From Chloroflexota bacterium (GTDB lineage Bacteria > Chloroflexota > UBA6077 > JACCZL01): a stretch of 64,000 nt of DNA. Location of the stretch: the NCBI GenBank assembly GCA_020845495.1, contig JADLFM010000022.1:1-64000 (forward strand). Direction: 5' to 3'. This document shows, piece after piece, positions 17,518 through 26,518 of the stretch. The stretch's first letter is position 1; each line of letters opens with the position of its first letter. Below the pieces are notes generated by a model. The model ran no database searches, was not told the DNA's origin, and worked only from the letters and a program-made list of their open reading frames with translations. The position numbers and the translations under genes were made by a program.

Positions 17518-19206
17518 ATGGCCGAGCGAACGGGTGGGCGAGATCCCGAGCAGATGGACGGGCGAGATCCCGAGCGAATGATCGAGATCTTTCGTGCACG
17601 GCGCATCCTGACGCTGAGCGATAACCTGTCCGGTACAACAATCGCCGCGCCGGATGCGCTGGCCGTCGTTGGGGAGCGCGTGGCCGGAGCCGGCGCAGTG
17701 GAAGCGCTCACGGCACGCTTCCCGGGTGCCGTCGTGACGGACCTTGGAGACAGGGTGATCGTCCCCGGCTTCAACGACGCCCACATTCACCCCTCCATCG
17801 TCGCCGAGGATCTGCTCAACCTGGACGTCTCGGCTGGCGTGGTCCGTTCGCTCGCCGACCTGACCCGGCGCGTCCTCGAAGAGTCGACCAGGACCGCGCC
17901 GGGTACCTGGATTCGAGCCAGCCGCTACGATGACGCCAAGATGGCTGAGGGCCGGCTGCTCACACGCTGGGATCTCGACGAGGTGGCGCCCGACCATCCC
18001 GTGCTGGTGGTGCAGGTGGCGGGGCACTGGGGTGTGGTCAACTCCAAGGCGCTGGAACTTGGCAGCCTGACCGACACATCCGAAGCGCCGCCAGGTGGGG
18101 AGTACGGGCGCGACGCCAGCGGCCGGTTGAACGGCGTCCTCTACGAGCGAGCGCTGTTCGAGTTCGCCTACCCGGCCGTCGCGGCCGGCCCGACTGTCGT
18201 GCCGGCCGCCACGCTCGAGGAGCGGCTCGGCGGGCTACAGCGCGCGTTCGAGATGTTCCACGCGGCCGGGCTGACCTCGCTCGGGGATGCGCTGGTCGGA
18301 CCGCGTGACCTGGCACTCTACCAGGAGGCCGAGCGGCGCGGCCTGCTCAGCGCGCGAGTCTCGATGCTGATCTCGTACGAGTACTTCGACGCGCTGGAGC
18401 GGCTTGGGCTGCGGAGCGGCTTCGGGAGCGACCGTCTGCGGATCAGCGGGGTCAAGGCGTTCGTGGACGGGGCCATCGGCGGGCGGACCTGCCTGCTGGA
18501 GCAGCCGTTCGAGGGGACCGACTATCTCGGGATGCAGACGACTTCGACCGCCGAACTGGCCGAGATCGTGCGGCGGGTCCATCGGGCTGACAGCCGGCTG
18601 GGCGTGCATGCCAACGGCGACCGAGCCATCGCGCTGCTGCTCGACCAGTTGGAGGCGGCCGAAGCCGAGTACCCCCGGCCGGACGCACACCATCGCATCG
18701 AGCACTGCTCGGTCATCACCGAGGACATCCTGCGGCGGATGCAGTGCCTGGGCACCATCGCGGTGCCGTTTGGCAGCTACGTCCACTACCACGGCGGAAA
18801 ACTGTTGGAGTGGTACGGCGCCGAGCGGGCCGAGCGGATGATCGCGCATCGTTCGTTCCTCGACGCAGGCGTCGCCGTGGCCGGCTCGTCGGACTACCCG
18901 TGCGGCCCGTTCGAACCGTTGCTGGCGATGCAGTCGTGCGCCACCCGGCGTGGCTCGGACGGCGCGGCGATTGGCCTGAGCCAGCGGATCAGTCCACTCG
19001 AAGCGCTCCGCCTGTACACCACGGCCGGTGCATATGCGTCGGGCGAGCAGGCCGTGAAGGGGAAGCTCGCGCCCGGCTACCTGGCGGATTTCGTGGTGCT
19101 CGGAGACGATCCGACGACGGTCGACCCGGAGCGGCTGAGCGCGATCCCCGTCCAGGCCACCTACGTCGGCGGCCGGCGCGTCTGGTCGGCCGAGGCATCG
19201 GCCTGA
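17518..19206 (+). CDS. YtcJ-like metal-dependent amidohydrolase (amidohydrolase family 3)
   Basis: A 562-residue TIM-barrel amidohydrolase of the YtcJ type (COG1574). Metal-site motifs are intact: FNDAHIHPS near residue 85, HANGDRAI near 366, HRIEHCSVI near 393 and SSDYPCGPFEP near 460. Relatives hydrolyse N-acyl or cyclic amide substrates; the substrate here is unknown. The ATG at 17518 has a good GAGGAGGG site 6 bases upstream. A 24-bp duplication inside the N-terminus gives a repeated GRDPEQM/GRDPERM stretch (residues 6-20) before the conserved region begins with IEIFRARRI. An internal start at 17578 is therefore possible. Its peptidase E neighbour (70 bases downstream) hints at a role in using unusual amides or peptides. 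Confidence 0.85.
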   Translation: MAERTGGRDPEQMDGRDPERMIEIFRARRILTLSDNLSGTTIAAPDALAVVGERVAGAGAVEALTARFPGAVVTDLGDRVIVPGFNDAHIHPSIVAEDLLNLDVSAGVVRSLADLTRRVLEESTRTAPGTWIRASRYDDAKMAEGRLLTRWDLDEVAPDHPVLVVQVAGHWGVVNSKALELGSLTDTSEAPPGGEYGRDASGRLNGVLYERALFEFAYPAVAAGPTVVPAATLEERLGGLQRAFEMFHAAGLTSLGDALVGPRDLALYQEAERRGLLSARVSMLISYEYFDALERLGLRSGFGSDRLRISGVKAFVDGAIGGRTCLLEQPFEGTDYLGMQTTSTAELAEIVRRVHRADSRLGVHANGDRAIALLLDQLEAAEAEYPRPDAHHRIEHCSVITEDILRRMQCLGTIAVPFGSYVHYHGGKLLEWYGAERAERMIAHRSFLDAGVAVAGSSDYPCGPFEPLLAMQSCATRRGSDGAAIGLSQRISPLEALRLYTTAGAYASGEQAVKGKLAPGYLADFVVLGDDPTTVDPERLSAIPVQATYVGGRRVWSAEASA

Positions 19207-19274
19207 AGCCTGCGACCACGGGTGACTCGTCGCACTCCTCTCCTCGATGCGATCCTGAGCTTGCGGAGGGCCGA

Positions 19275-20021
19275 ATGGCGGCTGATCTTCTCCTGTTGAG
19301 TAGCTCGCGGGTGCCCGGCAGCGGCTACCTGGAGCACGCGCACTCGGCGCTGCGCGACTTCCTCGGCGATGCCCGGACGGTCCACTTCGTGCCCTACGCG
19401 CTGGCCGATCTGAGCGGCTACACGGCGCGGGTAGCCGAGGCATTCGTGCCGTTTGGCGTTTCGGTGGTCGGGCTGCATGCGGTGCACGATCCCCGTGCCG
19501 CCGTCGAAGAGGCCGAGGTGCTGTTCGTCGGTGGCGGTAACAGCTTTCGGCTGCTGGCACGGCTCCAACGGCTCGGGCTGATCGAGCCGATCCGGCGGCG
19601 CGTCCAGGCCGGCGCGCTCCGCTACATGGGGGCGAGCGCCGGCTCGAACATGGCCTGCCCAAGCCTCCGCACTACCAACGACATGCCGATCGTTCAGCCA
19701 ACCTCGTTCGCGGCCATCGGGCTGCTCCCGTTCCAGATCAACCCCCACTACGCCGACCCGGACCCCGCCTCACCGCAGCCGGGCGAAACCCGTGAGCAGC
19801 GCATCCGCGAGTTCCTGGAAGAGAACGGCGTGGCCGTCATCGGGCTGCGCGACGCAAGCTGGCTCCGTCTCCACGACGGCAACCTGCGCCTGGAGGGTCG
19901 ATCCGGCGCCCGCCTGTTTCAGCGGAATGAGGAGCCGCACGACCTGGAGCCCGGCGCCGACCTTCGCTGGCTGCTATCCCTCCCCGCCCGCTTCGACGTG
20001 GGCACCGACCGAGACGCCTGA
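19275..20021 (+). CDS. pepE: Peptidase E (alpha-aspartyl dipeptidase, family S51)
   Basis: A 248-residue serine peptidase of family S51 that hydrolyses Asp-X dipeptides in the cytoplasm. Characteristic segments are HFVPYALADLSGYT, LFVGGGNSFRLLARL near residue 80, the nucleophile elbow YMGASAGSNMACP near residue 120 and LLPFQINPHYADP near residue 155, which carries the catalytic histidine. Length matches the family (about 230-250). The ATG at 19275 follows GCGGAGGGCCGA. It lies downstream of the amidohydrolase in the same direction, probably cotranscribed. Its 3' end faces the last gene of the chemotaxis operon. Confidence 0.9.
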   Translation: MAADLLLLSSSRVPGSGYLEHAHSALRDFLGDARTVHFVPYALADLSGYTARVAEAFVPFGVSVVGLHAVHDPRAAVEEAEVLFVGGGNSFRLLARLQRLGLIEPIRRRVQAGALRYMGASAGSNMACPSLRTTNDMPIVQPTSFAAIGLLPFQINPHYADPDPASPQPGETREQRIREFLEENGVAVIGLRDASWLRLHDGNLRLEGRSGARLFQRNEEPHDLEPGADLRWLLSLPARFDVGTDRDA

Positions 20022-20043
20022 CGTCGGGCAGGACGGTGCCGGA

Positions 20044-20883
20044 TCAACGCGCTGCTGCTGCCATGCGTGGGAGTGGGCCGGCCCCGAATCCGGACACGGC
20101 GGCCTTCTGGTAGAAGGATGGGGCGATCGCGCTTAGGCCAAGCTGCTGGGCCGAGGCCACCATCTCGGTGCCACCGACGAACAGCACGCCGCCGGGCCGC
20201 AGCGCCTGGGTGAGATGCTTGTACAGCGTCACCTTCGCCTCGTCGGTGAAGTAGATCACCACGTTGCGGCAGAGGATCAGGTCGAAGCCCTGGGACGGCG
20301 GGGGTGTCAGCAGGTTGTGGAGCTTGAACTCCACCAGCGCCTTGATCTCCGGCCGGACGGCGTACGTCCCGCTCGCGCTCTTGACGAACGCCTTCTGGAG
20401 CCGCGCCGCCGGCACGCTCTTCACGTCGGATGGCAGGTAGCCATCCCCCTTCCGCGCTCGCCCGATGATGGTGACGTCTACATCCGTCGCCGTGATGCGG
20501 TGCGCCAGGGTCGGGGCAAGCTCTTTCAAGAGGATGGCGACTGAGTACGGCTCCGCGCCGATCGAGCAGGCGGCGCTCCAGACCCGCAGGCCGGAGCGTT
20601 TGACCAGGAGCTCGGGCAGCACCCGGGTCTCCAGGTGCCGGAAGCGGTCCACATCGCGGAAGAACTCGGTCACGTTGATCGTGAAGTAGTCGCGGAACTC
20701 CTGGAGTCGGACCGGATCGCGCTCGAGCATGTGCGCGTAATCCTGGAAGCCCTTCGCGCCAACGCGCTGTACCAGCGCCTCCAGGCGGCGGCGCATCTGC
20801 CCCTGGCGATACGACGCCAGATCGACGCCGATCAGCCGATGCACCGTGCGCTGGAACTGGTTGTAACTCAAATCATCGAGCAT
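20044..20883 (-). CDS. cheR: Chemotaxis protein methyltransferase CheR
   Basis: A 279-residue SAM-dependent enzyme that methylates glutamates on chemoreceptors. The N-terminal helical CheR_N domain (DLSYNQFQRTVHRLIGVDL, residues 3-75) contains the TEFFRD motif near residue 73. The methyltransferase domain has the SAM loop WSAACSIGAEPYS near residue 103 and FDLILCRNVVIYF near residue 205. The usual GEEPYS motif reads GAEPYS here. The ATG at 20883, with GGAGA 7 bases upstream, is preferred over an ATG 12 codons earlier. It is the last gene of the che operon and its start overlaps the end of cheB by 11 bases. No VxxYR-type receptor tail can be checked because no receptor is in the window. Confidence 0.94.
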   Translation of the reverse strand: MLDDLSYNQFQRTVHRLIGVDLASYRQGQMRRRLEALVQRVGAKGFQDYAHMLERDPVRLQEFRDYFTINVTEFFRDVDRFRHLETRVLPELLVKRSGLRVWSAACSIGAEPYSVAILLKELAPTLAHRITATDVDVTIIGRARKGDGYLPSDVKSVPAARLQKAFVKSASGTYAVRPEIKALVEFKLHNLLTPPPSQGFDLILCRNVVIYFTDEAKVTLYKHLTQALRPGGVLFVGGTEMVASAQQLGLSAIAPSFYQKAAVSGFGAGPLPRMAAAAR

Positions 20884-22192
20884 GCAGGGATCTCCGGATC
20901 GGACGTGGATGCAGTGCACGTAGGTGGCGGCCGATCGCGGCGGCCATCTGGTCGAGCGGCACGACCTCGTCGGCTAGCCCGGCTTCGACGACGGCGCGCG
21001 GCATCCCGAACACCACACAGGTTGATTCGTCTTCGGCCAGCACCAACCCGCCAGCCGCCTTGACGGCCCGCGCGCCGGGCGTACCGTCCTCGCCCATCCC
21101 GGTCAAGATGGCGGTGAGCACGGCCGAGCCGAAGGTCGCGGCGGCGGTCTCCAGGGTGATGTCGACGGACGGCCGGACGCCGTGCAGGCGTGGGCCGCTG
21201 TCGAGTTGGACGCGCCGGCCGATCACCTTCAGGTGGAAGTCGCCCGGCGCCAACAGCACCCGCCCGACGGCCAGGTGATCGCCGTCACGGGCTTCGGCCA
21301 CTGCGAGTGGGCTCCCCTGGTCGAGTCGCTCGGCCAGCGACTTCGTGAAGCCGGCCGGCAAGTGCTGGACGATGATCGTCGCGCAGGGCAGATCGGCCGG
21401 CAGGCTGGCGACGACCTCGGCGAGCGCGCGCGGTCCGCCCGTCGACGAGCCGATGACGAGCAGGCGGTCCGGCTCGACGCCGGGGTCGGCGAACGAGACA
21501 GGTGCCGGTGCGGATGACGCAGGACGGCCGGCCAGGGCGCCGGTCAGACGTGTTTGGGCTGCGCCAGGTTGGGGCGGCGCACCAGGGCGGGGTGACGTGC
21601 CCGGTAGGGGCCGTCGGACGCGTGCCTGGGCTGCGTGCTTCACCTTCCCGACCAACTCGGCGGCGATGGACGAGATGCCGCCGCTCGACCCGTTCGGCTT
21701 CTGGAGGAAGTCGACGGCCCCATGGGCGAGCGCACGGACGGTCGCCTCGGCGCCTTCAGCCGTCAGACTGCTCAGCATGACGACGGGGCAGGGGAAGCGC
21801 TCCATCAACAGCCGGAGGGTCGTCAGACCGTCCAGGTTGGGCATTTCGACGTCCAGCGTCACCACAGCCGGCCGGTGCTTCTCGATCTTGAGCAGCGCCT
21901 CGAGCCCGTCCCGCGCGACGTCGACCACCTCGATGTCCGGATCGGCGTCCAGGATGCGGCGCACGGATTGTCGGATCAAGACCGAGTCGTCGACGACGAG
22001 CACACGAATCGGGGCAGCGTCCGGACGGTGCAGAACCGCCTGGCGGCCGGGTGATGCGCCGACCATAGACGAAGTGGCGGTGGAAGCGAAGGACGACTGC
22101 CGTGCTCCGGATGGCGGCGTGAGATGCAACGATGATGGAATGGCAAGTCGCCGTTCCGGAGGGGGGCGTTCGGGCAGACGACGTTCGGTCAT
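20873..22192 (-). CDS. cheB: Chemotaxis response regulator protein-glutamate methylesterase CheB
   Basis: A 439-residue CheB. After a 60-residue Pro/Ser-rich N-terminal extension comes a receiver domain (about residues 62-180; DDS at 68-70, phospho-acceptor Asp114 in TLDVEMPNLDG, KP near 166). A Pro-rich linker leads to the methylesterase domain (about 243-430) with the full catalytic triad: Ser250 in IGSSTGGPRAL, His277 in VQHLPAGF and Asp369 in TGMGEDG. It removes methyl groups from and deamidates receptors after phosphorylation by CheA. ATGA overlap with cheD shows coupling and fixes the start. Family proteins are about 350 residues; the extra length is the N-terminus and linker. Confidence 0.94.
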   Translation of the reverse strand: MTERRLPERPPPERRLAIPSSLHLTPPSGARQSSFASTATSSMVGASPGRQAVLHRPDAAPIRVLVVDDSVLIRQSVRRILDADPDIEVVDVARDGLEALLKIEKHRPAVVTLDVEMPNLDGLTTLRLLMERFPCPVVMLSSLTAEGAEATVRALAHGAVDFLQKPNGSSGGISSIAAELVGKVKHAAQARVRRPLPGTSPRPGAPPQPGAAQTRLTGALAGRPASSAPAPVSFADPGVEPDRLLVIGSSTGGPRALAEVVASLPADLPCATIIVQHLPAGFTKSLAERLDQGSPLAVAEARDGDHLAVGRVLLAPGDFHLKVIGRRVQLDSGPRLHGVRPSVDITLETAAATFGSAVLTAILTGMGEDGTPGARAVKAAGGLVLAEDESTCVVFGMPRAVVEAGLADEVVPLDQMAAAIGRHLRALHPRPIRRSLHAR

Positions 22193-22785
22193 AGCTCCAC
22201 CTCGGTTCCTCGGACGGTCCGGACCAGGACTCGGCCGGTCGTCGGCTCCAGCCGGACGGTCCGCCCCTGGTTGCCGCCGGTCTGCTCGCCGAGAATCCGA
22301 ATGCTGGCCTTCGCGAGCGCCGCCTTGACGGCATCGACGTTGCGCTGTCCAATGTTCGGCAACGCGCCGCCCCCGCCGATGGCGAGTACGGCCGCACCGC
22401 CGGCAATCTTGCACCGCACGCGAGCGCGGTCCGCGCCCTGACGTTTCAGCGCCTCGAGCAGGGCCGGTACGGCCGTATCGGCGAACTTGCCGGGCGTGGG
22501 GACCGCTCCGGCCGAGGCTACTGGCAGGACGACGTGAGCCATCGCGGCCGCCTTCGTCAGCGGATCCCAGAAGCAGATGCCCACGCAGGAGCCGAGACTG
22601 TAGGCAACGAGGTCGGTGGTGGTACTGACGAACAGATCGCCGAGACCCACGGCGATGGTCTTCGCCTGGGCGATGCCAGCCTGGATGACGCTGGCCGGAG
22701 AATTTCCCGCCAGAGTGGCGGCCTGGGCGTTCGCCCCTGGCGTGGCCCCGCCCGCACAGGCACTGGAGAGCGACGCCAGGCTCAT
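22189..22785 (-). CDS. cheD: Chemoreceptor glutamine deamidase CheD
   Basis: A 198-residue CheD. The catalytic Cys67 (YSLGSCVGICFWD) and His84 (AMAHVVLP) are 17 residues apart, exactly as in Thermotoga CheD (Cys27/His44). GGAAVL and NIGQRNV follow, and the thiol-hydrolase fold is complete. A roughly 40-residue N-terminal Ala/Gly-rich extension is unusual. CheD deamidates receptor glutamines and binds CheC to stimulate its phosphatase activity; cheC lies immediately upstream. It overlaps cheC by four bases and cheB by ATGA. Confidence 0.93.
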   Translation of the reverse strand: MSLASLSSACAGGATPGANAQAATLAGNSPASVIQAGIAQAKTIAVGLGDLFVSTTTDLVAYSLGSCVGICFWDPLTKAAAMAHVVLPVASAGAVPTPGKFADTAVPALLEALKRQGADRARVRCKIAGGAAVLAIGGGGALPNIGQRNVDAVKAALAKASIRILGEQTGGNQGRTVRLEPTTGRVLVRTVRGTEVEL

Positions 22786-23489
22786 CTGGCCACCGCCGTG
22801 GCGCTGCTTTCGACGGCCGCCACCATCTTATCGCCAGGAAACATGAAGAAGGAGGCTTCGACGATCTGGCCGTCGCAACTGAACTGAGCGTCGATCAACA
22901 TGGCCTGCTCGTGGGCCTCCAGCGCAAGGGTGGCCGCGAGCGTGTCGAGGATCGCGCCGCACATCTCGTGGATCACAACCGGTGGCGTCGGCGGGAGGAC
23001 CAGCCCGGCCCAGTCCGCGACGGTCGTCAAGAAGAAAGAGCCCGCGACGTTGCCGGCCTCGGCGAGGGCCGAGACTTCCAGATCGCCAAGCTCGACGGTC
23101 GTGCCCTCGGGCTGCCCGAGCAGCATGTCGACCAGCCCGAGCGCCATCGGCTCGCTAAACGCCAGCAGGATATGGCCCGGGATGTCGCCCTGAACCCCCA
23201 GATAGACCGCCAGAACGGCCCGCTCCGGATCGCCGGCGACCATCGCCACCTCGGTGAGGTTGACCATCCGGACTTCTGGTGAGATCGCGGCGATCTCCCG
23301 GAAGGCCATCTCGGAGAGCGCCCGCGCGGCCGACTGCACCGCCGCGCCCATCACCGTTCCAATCGTCCCGCCGTCCGATGCCTCTGGAGTCGGCGGTGCG
23401 TCCGCCGTAGGCGCGTCCGCCGTAGGTGCGTCCGCCGTAGGTGCGTCCGCCGTAGGCGCGAGAGTCGTGGCTGCGCTACCGTTATGCAC
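22782..23489 (-). CDS. cheC: CheY-P phosphatase CheC
   Basis: A 235-residue CheC/CheX/FliY-superfamily phosphatase. The first active-site helix matches S/D-x3-E-x2-N (SALAEAGN near residue 142) with the proline about 22 residues on. At the second position the sequence reads HEMCGAIL, with Gly where Asn is expected, so only one site looks intact. Residues 12-36 are a low-complexity segment of four APTAD units encoded by a 15-bp tandem repeat. CheC dephosphorylates CheY-P and is regulated by CheD, whose gene overlaps it. It overlaps the end of cheA by 8 bases. Confidence 0.88.
   Translation of the reverse strand: MHNGSAATTLAPTADAPTADAPTADAPTADAPPTPEASDGGTIGTVMGAAVQSAARALSEMAFREIAAISPEVRMVNLTEVAMVAGDPERAVLAVYLGVQGDIPGHILLAFSEPMALGLVDMLLGQPEGTTVELGDLEVSALAEAGNVAGSFFLTTVADWAGLVLPPTPPVVIHEMCGAILDTLAATLALEAHEQAMLIDAQFSCDGQIVEASFFMFPGDKMVAAVESSATAVAR
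23398..23457. repeat. Four 15-bp tandem repeats inside cheC
   Basis: The plus-strand unit GCGTCCGCCGTAGGY is repeated four times in phase with the cheC reading frame and encodes (APTAD)n near the N-terminus of CheC. Only the last base of the unit varies between copies. Because the unit is a multiple of three, copy-number change would lengthen or shorten the linker without breaking the frame. Confidence 0.9.
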
Positions 23490-25596
23490 TGTACTGAAGC
23501 TCCCGCACGGATTGGCCTACGTCGCGCGCGTCCGTCCAACGCCGCTCGTAGCGGTCGGTAGCGAGCCGCTGGACGAGCATCGGTACGTCCACGATCAGCG
23601 CGACGCTGCCATCGCCGAGAATCGCCGCGCTGGAGATCCCCGGCACGTCGCCGATCAGGTCGCCGAGTGACTTGATGACCACCTCCTGCTCGCCGAGCAG
23701 GCGGTCGACGGCCAGCCCGACCTGGCGCTCTCCGACCTTGACGGCGACGACGAGCACGTCCTTCGCCGAGCCCTCGATCTCTGAGTCGCAGCGGAACAGG
23801 CTGGTCAAACGGACCACCGGCAGCACCCGGCCACGTAAGAGGATCGCCTCCTGCTGCTGGAGTCGTTGAACGTCGGCGAGCGGCACCCGCAGGGTCTCGG
23901 TGACCGAGGAGAGCGGCAGCGCGTAGATGCCGCCGCCGACCCGCACCAGCAGCGCCTGAACGATCGCCAGGGTCAGTGGCAGCCGGAGCATGAACCGCGA
24001 GCCCTGGCCGGGCCGGGTGTGCACCTCGACGGTCCCGCCCAGCCGCTCGACGTTGGTCCGAACGATGTCCATGCCAACGCCACGCCCGGACACGTCTGTT
24101 ACCACCGCGGCCGTCGAGAAGCCGGGCGCGAAGACGAGGTCTACCGCTTCGGCGTCGCTCATGCGAGCGGCCGCTTCGGACGTGATGACGCCGCGTTCGA
24201 GCGCCTTCGCCCTAATCTTCGCCGCGTCAATGCCTCGACCATCGTCCTCGACCGCGATGACGATCGAGTTCTCGACGTGCTCGGCGGTCAGACGAACGGT
24301 CGCGACCTCCGGCTTGCCGGCCGTGAGGCGATCGGCCGGGGGCTCGATGCCGTGGTCCACGGCGTTGCGGAGCAGGTGAACGAGCGGGTCGCCGATCTCC
24401 TCGATGACCGAGCGGTCGAGCTCCGTCTCCTGGCCCTCGATGACCAGTTCGACCTTCTTCTGCTGGCGCGTCGAGAGATCTCGCACTACGCGCGGGAACC
24501 GGCTGAAGACGGTGCCGATCGGCAGCATCCGGCTCTTCATCACCTCCGACTGAAGCTCGTCGGTGATACGGCCGAGGTGGAAGGTCGTTTCGCTGATCTC
24601 GCTGAACAGGTGGTGCTCGCCGAACTGATCCTGGAGCGCCCGGCCCAATCCGAGCATCCGGGTCCGGTCGATCACCAGTTCGCCGACGAGGTTGAGTAGC
24701 CGGTCGAGCCGCTCGACGTCGATCCGGACGGTCGCCCCGCCGGCGCGGGCGTTCCCGCGCTTCGCGACCCCGTTCGCGCCCGCGTCGGCGTGCTCGCCGC
24801 TGGCCGCGGTGACGCCACTTATCGCAGACACCCTGCGCTCTGCCGTCGTTGCGTCAGCCGACTCGGCCATCGCATCGACCTCAGCGAGACTAAGCAGCGA
24901 AATCTCTGGGACGGCCTCGAGCGTCTCCCGGATCTCGTCCACGGTGCGCTCGGTCTGCACGAACGCTTCGAGGCGTTCGTTGACCTGCTGCCGCTCGATC
25001 TCGGCCCGCGTCGGGCGGCTCACCAGCAACTCGCCGATTTCCTCGATGGCGAGCAGGGTCTGGAGGGCGCGCACGGCAGCCCAGTCCGCCGCCTCGATCT
25101 TGACGAGCACGTGGTGGGTCGCGCCGTCCGGGATCGGCTCGATCGAGCTCGGGCGGATTGACTCGACAGGGCGGCCGGCTCGCACACCGCCGGCGCTGTC
25201 GCCTGTCTGAGCGACGATGTCGAGCTTCGCAACGAGACCATCGACGTCGAGGTCGGTCATCTCGCGTGATTCGACCTCGGCCGCCAGCAGCTTGAGCATG
25301 TCGAGCGACTCGAACAGCCGCTCGGTGCGCGGCGGCGTGATCTCGATCTCGCCGTGCCGTAGCTTGTCGAGCAAGGATTCCATGGCGTGGGTCAGCTTCG
25401 CCATCCGCAGATGCCCGATGGCCGCGGACGAGCCCTTGATCGTGTGGGCGGCCCGGAACACTTCCTGAAGCAGCTCCGGGCGTGGTCCATCGTGTTCGAG
25501 CCGGATGAGCTGCTCGTCGAGGGCGAGCAACAGCTCGTCAGTCTCGGCGACGAACAAGGGGAGCTCTTCCGGGGTCGCGTCCAGCCGCAACTCCAT
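23482..25596 (-). CDS. cheA: Chemotaxis histidine kinase CheA
   Basis: A 704-residue CheA. P1 phosphotransfer domain at residues 1-110 with the phosphorylated His51 (FRAAHTIKGSSAAIG). A region at about 165-245 (HHVLVKIEAADWAAVRALQTLLAIEEIGELL) looks like a P2-type docking domain. Dimerisation P3 lies at about 300-375 (RIDVERLDRLLNLVGELVIDRTRM). The ATPase P4 at about 375-560 has the N box HLLRNAVDHGIE, the G1 box VEDDGRGID and the G2 box GRGVGMDIV. The P5 CheW-like domain ends the protein. It autophosphorylates in receptor arrays and passes phosphate to CheY and CheB. cheX stop and cheA start overlap as TAATG. Confidence 0.96.
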   Translation of the reverse strand: MELRLDATPEELPLFVAETDELLLALDEQLIRLEHDGPRPELLQEVFRAAHTIKGSSAAIGHLRMAKLTHAMESLLDKLRHGEIEITPPRTERLFESLDMLKLLAAEVESREMTDLDVDGLVAKLDIVAQTGDSAGGVRAGRPVESIRPSSIEPIPDGATHHVLVKIEAADWAAVRALQTLLAIEEIGELLVSRPTRAEIERQQVNERLEAFVQTERTVDEIRETLEAVPEISLLSLAEVDAMAESADATTAERRVSAISGVTAASGEHADAGANGVAKRGNARAGGATVRIDVERLDRLLNLVGELVIDRTRMLGLGRALQDQFGEHHLFSEISETTFHLGRITDELQSEVMKSRMLPIGTVFSRFPRVVRDLSTRQQKKVELVIEGQETELDRSVIEEIGDPLVHLLRNAVDHGIEPPADRLTAGKPEVATVRLTAEHVENSIVIAVEDDGRGIDAAKIRAKALERGVITSEAAARMSDAEAVDLVFAPGFSTAAVVTDVSGRGVGMDIVRTNVERLGGTVEVHTRPGQGSRFMLRLPLTLAIVQALLVRVGGGIYALPLSSVTETLRVPLADVQRLQQQEAILLRGRVLPVVRLTSLFRCDSEIEGSAKDVLVVAVKVGERQVGLAVDRLLGEQEVVIKSLGDLIGDVPGISSAAILGDGSVALIVDVPMLVQRLATDRYERRWTDARDVGQSVRELQYSA

Positions 25597-26126
25597 TACC
25601 GCTTCTCCTTTACCGCCAGTTGCGCCTCGACGGTGCCGAGGTCGGTCATCAGCGGCACGACGAGCCGCCGGATACCGGCCGTACTGACCCGGCTGCCGGC
25701 GCCCTGGAGCAGGACTGGCGGCGCGATGTCGACGGTCAGGTCAAGCTGAGCGAGCAGGGTCGTGGCGCAGCCGGTAATGACGTTCGCCAACTCGCCGATG
25801 CCTGAGAGGGCAAGGTCGTCCAACTCCTCCACGGGCGCACCCATGAGCTGCCCGACGATCGCCAGCGCCGTCGCCTCGCTCATGCCATACATCGCCATCC
25901 CGGTCAGCTCACCAGTGATGCCGATGATGGTGGTGACCTCGTGGGTGGTGCAGGTGGTATTCGCGACGGCCAGTTGCCCGGCCTCGACGCTCATCCCCAA
26001 CTCTTGTTCGAGCACATCGCGGGCGGCTGCGACGAACGGCTCGAGGTGCTCCGCTTTTGGCACCGTCTGCGGTGGTGCAGCCAGCTCACGCTCGATCTCT
26101 GGGGCCACGGCGGCTGTCGTGTTCAT
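25596..26126 (-). CDS. cheX: CheX-like CheY-P phosphatase
   Basis: A 176-residue protein of the CheC/CheX/FliY superfamily with one active-site helix: Glu112 and Asn115 in GIGELANVITG, as in CheX. It should dephosphorylate CheY-P. The core spans about residues 30-172; the first 28 residues are a variable extension. Placed between cheY and cheA, with TAATG overlap with cheA and 35 bases from cheY. The operon thus encodes two phosphatases, this one and CheC. An alternative name is a second CheC-like protein; the single active site and the position favour CheX. Confidence 0.85.
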   Translation of the reverse strand: MNTTAAVAPEIERELAAPPQTVPKAEHLEPFVAAARDVLEQELGMSVEAGQLAVANTTCTTHEVTTIIGITGELTGMAMYGMSEATALAIVGQLMGAPVEELDDLALSGIGELANVITGCATTLLAQLDLTVDIAPPVLLQGAGSRVSTAGIRRLVVPLMTDLGTVEAQLAVKEKR

Positions 26127-26161
26127 CGACGTGTGTCCTCCTTCGGCTGCCCCCCAGGCGC

Positions 26162-26518
26162 CTACTTCAGCAGCTTTTCGACCGCCTCGAGCACACGCTC
26201 GGGCTGAAAGGGCTTCACGACGAAGTCCCGTGCACCGGACTGCAACGCTTCCATGACCACCTGTTGTTGGCCGATGGCCGTGACCATCGCGACCCGTGCG
26301 CCCGCGTCGAGCTTCTTGATCTCCTTGAGCGCGGTCAGGCCGTCCATCTCGGGCATGGTGATGTCCAGCAGCACGACGTCCGGCTTCTCGGTGCTGAACT
26401 TGTCGACGGCCTCACGGCCATTCTCGGCTTCGATGACGGTGTAGCCTTTGGATTGCAGCATCTTGCCGCACCGCATCCGCATGAAAGCCGCGTCATCTGC
26501 TATCAGAATCGTCGCCAC
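26162..26518 (-). CDS. cheY: Chemotaxis response regulator CheY
   Basis: A single 118-residue receiver domain with all signature residues: acidic pair DD at 8-9, phospho-acceptor Asp52 (LLDITMPEMDG), Thr in VTAIGQ near 80 and Lys in VVKPFQP near 102. Phosphorylated by CheA, it should bind the FliM/FliN switch encoded about 5 kb away, and is reset by CheC/CheX. Second gene of the che operon, 263 bases after cheW. Confidence 0.94.
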   Translation of the reverse strand: MATILIADDAAFMRMRCGKMLQSKGYTVIEAENGREAVDKFSTEKPDVVLLDITMPEMDGLTALKEIKKLDAGARVAMVTAIGQQQVVMEALQSGARDFVVKPFQPERVLEAVEKLLK

